Positions 50,558-64,000 of a DNA stretch of 64,000 bases are shown here, one piece after another. Numbering within the stretch: position 1 is the first letter of the stretch; each line of letters starts with the position of its first letter. The notes beneath the pieces were generated by a model. The model worked only from the letters and a program-made list of their open reading frames with translations, had not been told where the DNA came from and searched no databases. Location of the stretch: positions 2,356,001 through 2,420,000 of the forward strand of contig CBDCUW010000004.1 of the NCBI GenBank assembly GCA_965222745.1, written 5' to 3'. The stretch comes from CBDCUW01 sp965222745 (GTDB taxonomy: Bacteria; Planctomycetota; Planctomycetia; Pirellulales; Pirellulaceae). The translations under genes and the position numbers were made by a program.

Positions 50558-50764
50558 TCACTTGGTAGACGTCGATTCATCCTTTCCCGTCCGGGAGACG
50601 GGTTGTCCGTCCCGGTTCTTTTCGACGTATTCCCGCAGCGAATCGGTCAGCTTGGATCGCCTGCGGTTGATCGCTCCGAACAACAACATCATCGCGATCG
50701 CGGTGGCGGCCAACCACAGCAACGTCTGCGGGGAAAAAAGGGTTTCGCTGACATCAAACGGCAT
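50558..50764 (-). CDS. small single-span membrane protein
   Basis: 68 residues. One hydrophobic segment (about 14-30, LLWLAATAIAMMLLFGA) is followed by a basic, polar tail (NRRRSKLTDSLREYVEKNRD). It lies 69 nt upstream of miaB on the same strand. No family recognised; it is plausible as a gene because of its membrane plan and the gap it fills, but unproven. Confidence 0.5.
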   Translation of the reverse strand: MPFDVSETLFSPQTLLWLAATAIAMMLLFGAINRRRSKLTDSLREYVEKNRDGQPVSRTGKDESTSTK

Positions 50765-50855
50765 GGCATCAGGATACCTCCCCAGACCCTATGGCGGGTA
50801 GGGATGTTCACCGCACCGGCCACGTGATTTGCAGTCAATTTTGAGATTCACCCAC

Positions 50856-52301
50856 TCACTGGTCGCCCAGAAAATAGTGATTGAGCAGCTCCTTGCGGTC
50901 CCCGGTTTCGGCAGCCAGCTGGACCATCGCGTAGAGCCGCTGTTGATCGCGGCGTTTTTTCTCCGACAGGAATTCATCGTCCAGGAACTGTGGGGGCAGC
51001 GGGCAGACAATGTCGAAACATTCCGGAGGCCGCGGACCGGCCACGACTCCGTGGCGATCCAGCATCGCGATCGCGGTGGCCAGCCGGTGGTCGTGCCGGC
51101 TGACCCGCTGCAACCGTTCGTTCAGCCAATCGATTCCGAAAGCCCGACACTTTTCATTGTCCTCGCTCAGCGTCGTCCAAAGCCGAGAGTAAAAATCGGC
51201 GTCCGGGTTCGACCATTCGATGAACTGCATCTGCGTCATCAAATCGTTCTGGTCGTACAACCACTGACAAAGGCTGGGCAGATCGTCTCGGCCGGCTCGC
51301 CCGATCTCCTGGTAGTATGACTCGATCGACCCAGGTGTTTCGGCATGAATGACAATGCGAATGTCCTGTTTGTCGACACCCATTCCAAAGGCATTGGTTG
51401 CCAACACGATGTCGGTTTCGCCTTGCATGAACTGGTCTTGGATTTGGCGCCGCAGATGTCGGGGCAGATCGCCGTGATAACAAACGTGATCGATGCCGCG
51501 GCCAAGCAACAAGTCGCTGAACCGCTGCAAGGTTTTGATCAACGAAAAGTAAATGATCACACTGCCTTGGAGGTACGATTCATTAGCGAGAGTGTTTTCG
51601 ATGGCCTCCAGTTTGCTGTCGTCGTCCCACACACTGGTCACTTCGATCGACAGGTTGGGCCGATCGATTCCTTCGTGGAAGAGCTTGATGTCGGAAGCGT
51701 CGATACCAAGTTGCCGATAAATATCGGCCCGACAGGGGACGGTCGCCGTGGCCGTCAGTGCAATGGTTGTGGGGTCACCGAGATGGCGGCGAATTTCGGC
51801 AAGCCGCGAGTAGTCGGGCCGGAAATCGTGACCCCACTGGCTGACGCAATGTGCCTCGTCGACCGCCAGCAAAGAAACGCGTCGGCGGCTTAGGACTTCG
51901 ATGAATTCTTGTTTCCGAAACCGTTCGGGCGTGACGTACAACAGTCGGTACTTCCCGGCCGCCACGTCGTCGTAACGTTGCTGACGCTGGTCGCGCTGCA
52001 GGGACGAGTTGATAAACGTTGCCTCGATGCCCCGGCCGCGCAACGAATCGACCTGGTCCTGCATCAAGGCAATCAGTGGTGAAAGTACCAACACCAATTG
52101 GTCACCGCGCAGCGTTAGCGCCGGAATCTGATAACAGAGCGACTTTCCCATTCCGGTTGGCATCACCACCATGGCGTGATTGCCGCCAAGCACGTGACGG
52201 ATGATGTCGGCTTGAGATTTTCGGAAGCAGGAATACCCAAAGTACTCGCGCAGCAACTCCTCCGGCTGACGATCGGCCGATGGCTGGCGGCTGGAAATCA
52301 T
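50856..52301 (-). CDS. recQ: RecQ-family DNA helicase, short form
   Basis: 481 residues. Motifs: Walker A PTGMGKS (48-54), DEAH (148-151) with HCVSQWGHDFRPDY next to it, LTATATVPCR, VATNAFGMGVDK-type motif V (VLATNAFGMGVDKQDIR), and QEIGRAGRD motif VI. The helicase core is complete. The C-terminal third is only about 130 residues, without the zinc cysteines of a standard RQC domain and without a visible HRDC, so this resembles the shorter RecS-like branch. Role in repair or recombination follows from the family. Confidence 0.87.
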   Translation of the reverse strand: MISSRQPSADRQPEELLREYFGYSCFRKSQADIIRHVLGGNHAMVVMPTGMGKSLCYQIPALTLRGDQLVLVLSPLIALMQDQVDSLRGRGIEATFINSSLQRDQRQQRYDDVAAGKYRLLYVTPERFRKQEFIEVLSRRRVSLLAVDEAHCVSQWGHDFRPDYSRLAEIRRHLGDPTTIALTATATVPCRADIYRQLGIDASDIKLFHEGIDRPNLSIEVTSVWDDDSKLEAIENTLANESYLQGSVIIYFSLIKTLQRFSDLLLGRGIDHVCYHGDLPRHLRRQIQDQFMQGETDIVLATNAFGMGVDKQDIRIVIHAETPGSIESYYQEIGRAGRDDLPSLCQWLYDQNDLMTQMQFIEWSNPDADFYSRLWTTLSEDNEKCRAFGIDWLNERLQRVSRHDHRLATAIAMLDRHGVVAGPRPPECFDIVCPLPPQFLDDEFLSEKKRRDQQRLYAMVQLAAETGDRKELLNHYFLGDQ

Positions 52302-52571
52302 GCAGGACCTCGGAAGCGAGAATGACGGAAAGGTTTGCCAAGCCGTAGCGATCGCGTCAATCGGTGCGGGCTGAAGAACAGGCCGAATCCACCGTAAGGG
52401 GGAAGGAATCTACCCAAACTGAGCCTATTCGGGTGTCAATTTCACGACAGTTCGCCAGGGTTTCCTTTGCATTGTCCCCTCGTATCGTCCATAGTTTTGC
52501 TGCGAAAGCTTTTTCGTCCTATTGAATTTGTAGTGCTTTTTTTTAGTTCATCTGTTCGGGAACCAGCATCC

Positions 52572-53840
52572 GTGACCAAAGACGAAGCAATCGATTTCAC
52601 CGAGTTGGACAATGCCGAAGGTGAAATCGAATTGACGCCACCAGAAGTGTACGCGTCCAATTTGATTGAGTGGGCTGTCGATCGACACGCCAGTGACCTG
52701 TTCGTTTCCGATAACGAAAAAAGTGTGGTCGTGGCGGTCCGCCGGCTAGGCAAAATCGAAACCGTCCGGCGGCTCGCCAGAGATTATGGACACAAGTTGC
52801 AGGGACATTTGCGAGTCCTTGCGGGAGCCGACGCTGGGGAAACCATTCGGCCGACCGACGGTCGCGGCGTGGTCGTGACGCCCGGTGGCGGAATCGTCGA
52901 CTTGAGATTGAGCTGCATGCCGACTTTGTACGGCCAAGATGTTGCGATCCGACTTTTCGATCCGGTTCGTGGCGCCCGTTCCCTTTCGCACCTCGGTTTG
53001 GACGACGACGAGTTTCGGTTGATCAGCGAACTTCTGGATCGGCCATCGGGATTGATTTTGGTTGCCGGTCCGGTGGCCAGTGGAAAATCGAGCACGTTGT
53101 ACGCGGCGATCGATCATCTGAATGACGGTTCGCGAAAGATCCACACTCTGGAAGATCCGATCGAACATTCACTTTCCGGGGTAATGCAGTCGCAAGTCAA
53201 TTTGCGTGCCGGACTCGATTTTGCCGACTTGCTTTCCGCCGTGCTTCGTCACAGCCCTGACGTGATCATGATCGGGGAAATCCGAGACGCACGAACGGCC
53301 GCCACCGCGGTGCGGGCTGGAGCGAGCGGACAACTGGTGCTGGCAACTTTGCACGCCAAGACCTCGGCCGAAGCGGTCGATTCGATGCTGCAGTACGACA
53401 CCAAACCCAAGTTCCTGGCCAGCTCGCTGATCGGCGTGATCAATCAACGTTTGATCCGGCAGCTATGCAGGAAGTGCCGCCAACCGATCGAGGTCGCCGA
53501 GCCTCTCTGCGTCAGCGATCGCATCATGGCCCGAATGGGAGATGAATCACCGGAGCTTTGCAGCCAGGCTGGTTGTGATTCGTGCTTCTCTGACGGCTTC
53601 ACTTCGTTGACTTGCCTGCCGGAAATCATGACGGTCGACAAGCAACTCAGTGAGGCGATCGCCAATCATGCCTCGGCCGGTGAGATCCAAGAAGCAGCGT
53701 CGGAGCAGGGAATGTTGACCTTAGCGGAGGCCGCGGCCCTGCGAGTCTATCGCGGCGACACGACCGCCTACGAAGCCAGCCGCGCCGTGACCGACCCAAC
53801 GCTTGCCTCGCTCGCCGCCCTGGCACGCAGCGCTGGCTAA
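52572..53840 (+). CDS. GspE/PilB/TadA-type secretion ATPase, short N-terminus
   Basis: 422 residues from the GTG at 52572, with a GGGAA about 12 nt upstream; the frame is open to a TTG at 52467, but that stretch is hydrophobic and unlike the family. Walker A GPVASGKS (166-173), Asp box LEDPIE (193-198), Walker B DVIMIGEIRD (230-239) and His box LATLHAKTSAEA are all present. Two CxxC-type pairs follow (LCRKC; GCDSC), as in GspE/PilB. The usual N-terminal GspE-N domain is missing; only the short N2 domain remains. It powers a type II secretion or type IV pilus-like machine. No other machine genes are adjacent, so the partner system is unknown. Convergent with rpoC. Confidence 0.85.
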   Translation: MTKDEAIDFTELDNAEGEIELTPPEVYASNLIEWAVDRHASDLFVSDNEKSVVVAVRRLGKIETVRRLARDYGHKLQGHLRVLAGADAGETIRPTDGRGVVVTPGGGIVDLRLSCMPTLYGQDVAIRLFDPVRGARSLSHLGLDDDEFRLISELLDRPSGLILVAGPVASGKSSTLYAAIDHLNDGSRKIHTLEDPIEHSLSGVMQSQVNLRAGLDFADLLSAVLRHSPDVIMIGEIRDARTAATAVRAGASGQLVLATLHAKTSAEAVDSMLQYDTKPKFLASSLIGVINQRLIRQLCRKCRQPIEVAEPLCVSDRIMARMGDESPELCSQAGCDSCFSDGFTSLTCLPEIMTVDKQLSEAIANHASAGEIQEAASEQGMLTLAEAAALRVYRGDTTAYEASRAVTDPTLASLAALARSAG

Positions 53841-53848
53841 TTCACTAG

Positions 53849-53908
53849 TAGGCCGGCTTGTCCCAAGTCGGCGAGTACAGAATCGCCGACTTGGGACAAG
53901 CCGGCCTA
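53849..53908. repeat. perfect TAG-ended palindrome between gspE-like gene and rpoC
   Basis: Two 26-bp arms, exact inverted complements (each beginning TAGGCCGGCTTGTCCC when read inward), separate an 8-base loop GTACAGAA. It is the simplest full copy of the repeat family, placed between convergent genes, and should fold as a strong hairpin in either transcript. Confidence 0.9.
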
Positions 53909-53925
53909 CACTCGCCGACAAAACG

Positions 53926-58323
<4,398 letters not shown>

Positions 58324-58562
58324 ATTTTGGATGCTCCTGGGCGGTTGGGTCCCTGGCGAGACCGTGTCCGTGATTGAGACTTTTTATTTGGCGTGATCAA
58401 TAAGAATGACCAGGTTTTTGCTGACAATCGACGTGCTGCCGATTCGCGGTCTTGGTCATTCGAGTGTTTTCTTTCGTGGACGATGGAAACTTGACATTCC
58501 CCGATACATGGGCCGCTCCTGCCGCAAGCTATTGCTTCAGCAGGGTCGGCCGACGGCATGGA

Positions 58563-62285
<3,723 letters not shown>

Positions 62286-62958
62286 CGTGTATGAAAGCTC
62301 CTTCGAAAGCCAATATTGGTTTTGCGACCCAGTGGAAAGTTGTGGTGGCGTCAATCGAGACGTTCAGCGCAAACCATCAGCCCGCTGGGATGAACGAGCT
62401 TGGAACAAGAAAATTGCCGTCCGACGCGGCATTCGCGGAGGCCGGGGCGGTAAAAGTGGGCAAAATGTCGGGGCAAAACGCTTCAACTGGGCCGGTGATC
62501 ACTCTCAAAACCTAGCAGATCCATCAAATCACGAAAAGGGCAACTCAGACAATCTGGCGCGAATTGTGCAGTAGCCGGCCGGAATCGACGTAAGTCCAAT
62601 GGTCGATAGCATTTCCGACACCGCCCGCAGGCGCCCGGTTCGCCCGCCTGCCCCCTGCATCGATGCACGGCCCATTTTTTTGAGCCTCCCCACCGCAGGG
62701 AGACAGCCGAAGCCGAAAAGGGGAACAGCGAGATCGGAGTGGAAGATTGGGTGGGTGGCACCAAATGGAAGCCGTTCATTGTAGGCCGATTTGTCCTCAA
62801 GTCGGCGAGTACAGGATCGCCGACTTGGGACAAGCCGGCCTACTTGGAGATTAGGTGGGTGGCACCAAATGAGGAACTTCTCGTAAAACTCGCAAAACCT
62901 CGCCCTGGGCTAAACTGGGCTAAACAAATGACTGCACCTTCGGTGCGTGACAAGCGAC
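62286..62958. other. divergent intergenic region upstream of rpoB
   Basis: 673 bases with no gene I can support. It must hold the rpoB promoter unless transcription starts further away. It contains a palindromic repeat (62782-62842) and two near-identical 23-bp direct repeats (GATTxGGTGGGTGGCACCA, then AATG) at 62745-62767 and 62849-62871 flanking it. Confidence 0.6.
62782..62842. repeat. TAG-ended palindrome upstream of rpoB
   Basis: Same element as at 53849-53908, with a few mismatches in the left arm (GATTTGTCCTCAAG) and loop GTACAGGA. Here it is not at a gene end but in a divergent intergenic region. Confidence 0.85.
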
Positions 62959-63927
62959 ATGAACGTATCCGATTTTTTAGAAACGCATTTTCGCCACTTC
63001 AACGCTCGTGAGTTGCTGAGTGCGGCGCGCAGCTACCGAGATTTCCTGACGCCCGGTGGTGGCGGCCAAATGATGGTGACGCTGGCTGGCGCGATGAGCA
63101 CCGGCGAGCTGGGGATTTCGCTGGCGGAGATGATCCGGGCGGGCAAAGTCCACGCGATTACCTCGACCGCCGCCAACTTGGAGGAGGACATTTTTAATTT
63201 GGTCGCCCACGACGAATATCGCATCATCGAGAATTGGCGGGCGCTGTCGTCCGAGGACGAGGTTCGACTTCGCGACCAAGGATTCAATCGCGTCACCGAC
63301 ACCTGCATTCCAGAAACGGTGATGCGGCACATCGAACGCCGGTTGACGTTGCTGTGGCAACAGGCCGCCCATTCATCGTCGGCACGGCTGCCGGCGGAGT
63401 TCATGTTCGATCTGATCGATGATGAAGATCTGTCCAGACATTACCAGGTGCCGCGCGAGCACAGTTGGGTAGCCGCCGCGAAGGACGCCGGCATCCCGAT
63501 TTTCGTGCCGGGCTTTGAAGATTCGACTCTGGGCAACATCTTTGCTGCCCGGGTGGTCGACGGCACAGTGCCCAACCACTCGGCCATCGCCACCGGGACG
63601 CAGCAAATGGAACGGCTGATTCAGTGGTATCGCCAGCAATCGGCACAAGGTCCGATTGGTTTTTTCCAGATCGGTGGCGGAATCGCCGGAGACTTTCCCA
63701 TTTGCGTGGTCCCCCTGTTGATCCAGGATTTGCAACTGGACGTCCCGCTGTGGGGATACTTTTGCCAGATCAGCGACGCTGTGACCAGCTACGGCGGATA
63801 CAGCGGCGCCGTTCCCAACGAAAAGATCACCTGGCACAAGCTGTCCCCCGACGCACCGAAGTTCATGATCCAAAGTGACGCGTCGATCGTCGCGCCGCTC
63901 ATCTTCGCCTACGTACTCGGCTGGTGA
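62959..63927 (+). CDS. deoxyhypusine-synthase-like protein
   Basis: 322 residues from the ATG at 62959 (MNVSDFLETHFRHFNARELL fits the family start); an in-frame GTG lies at 62947. The fold matches deoxyhypusine synthase: TLAGAMSTGELG and TSTAANLEEDIFNLVA in the NAD-binding part, and EDSTLGNIFAARV. Where true DHS has the catalytic Lys in the GGGVPKHH region, this protein reads QIGGGIAGDFPICVVPLL with no lysine. Bacterial DHS-like proteins of this type have no eIF5A substrate; some relatives act in polyamine metabolism. Activity cannot be assigned here. Confidence 0.85.
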   Translation: MNVSDFLETHFRHFNARELLSAARSYRDFLTPGGGGQMMVTLAGAMSTGELGISLAEMIRAGKVHAITSTAANLEEDIFNLVAHDEYRIIENWRALSSEDEVRLRDQGFNRVTDTCIPETVMRHIERRLTLLWQQAAHSSSARLPAEFMFDLIDDEDLSRHYQVPREHSWVAAAKDAGIPIFVPGFEDSTLGNIFAARVVDGTVPNHSAIATGTQQMERLIQWYRQQSAQGPIGFFQIGGGIAGDFPICVVPLLIQDLQLDVPLWGYFCQISDAVTSYGGYSGAVPNEKITWHKLSPDAPKFMIQSDASIVAPLIFAYVLGW

Positions 63928-63933
63928 TCGACA

Positions 63934-63956
63934 GTCGGCGACTTCTCCGAAGTCGC
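63934..63956. repeat. partial inner repeat module
   Basis: GTCGGCGACTTCTCCGAAGTC, the same core as at 4596, 8360 and 46182. It lies 6 bases after the stop of the DHS-like gene, so this family again sits at a gene end. Confidence 0.75.
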
Positions 63957-64000
63957 ACGTGATGTGGAAGTACGTTCTCTTATCCTGTAGCCAACAGCGG

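Overview
The window looks like a chromosome segment of a planctomycete, most likely from the Pirellulaceae. The evidence is a sulfatase, a FecR-type protein, a Hanks-type kinase, TadE/VWA pseudopilin-like genes, and a giant secreted protein whose N-terminus carries the planctomycete leader motif LEARQLLA. The flanks are GC-rich housekeeping DNA. The middle (about 15-31 kb) looks more AT-rich and is full of insertion sequences (IS).

Layout. 0-15 kb: end of a FecR-domain gene, a zinc-ribbon membrane protein, a DinG-type helicase, lnt, a Ser/Thr kinase, a sulfatase, a HAMP-like membrane protein, a TadE / VWA-TadG / TadE cluster, and an unrecognised 663-residue protein. 15-17.2 kb: a transposase with its catalytic core deleted, a short endonuclease V-like nuclease and a MORN/YwqK-type protein. 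17.2-31.3 kb: a minus-strand array of toxin-tip and immunity cassettes broken up by four IS elements. 31.3-46.1 kb: one gene of about 4,924 codons, a giant polymorphic-toxin-like exoprotein. 46-64 kb: an M16 peptidase pair, miaB, a small membrane protein, a short recQ, a GspE/PilB-type ATPase, rpoC, rpoB and a deoxyhypusine-synthase-like gene.

The exceptional part is 17-46 kb. The giant protein has an extracellular leader, four golvesin/ASH-like units, a PPC-like domain, about eight Ig-like repeats, about 2,000 residues of Ala-rich helical sequence, a pre-toxin region, a Hint domain and a short C-terminal tip. An immunity-type gene overlaps its stop codon and is closed by a terminator. Downstream on the same strand lie promoterless, leaderless copies of its C-terminal part, each with a different or diverged tip followed by its own small gene. 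Two begin near the same point of the parent gene. This is the arrangement of CdiA-CT/Rhs orphan modules, but on a planctomycete scaffold with no Rhs YD repeats and no FHA/CdiB parts. I infer a tip-switching interbacterial toxin system.

A second thread is a dispersed palindromic repeat that begins and ends in TAG. It supplies the stop codons of dinG, lnt and the kinase gene, and sits between gspE and rpoC. A third is a pair of identical ISAzo13-like elements that appear to need a -1 frameshift at an A8 run to make their transposase.
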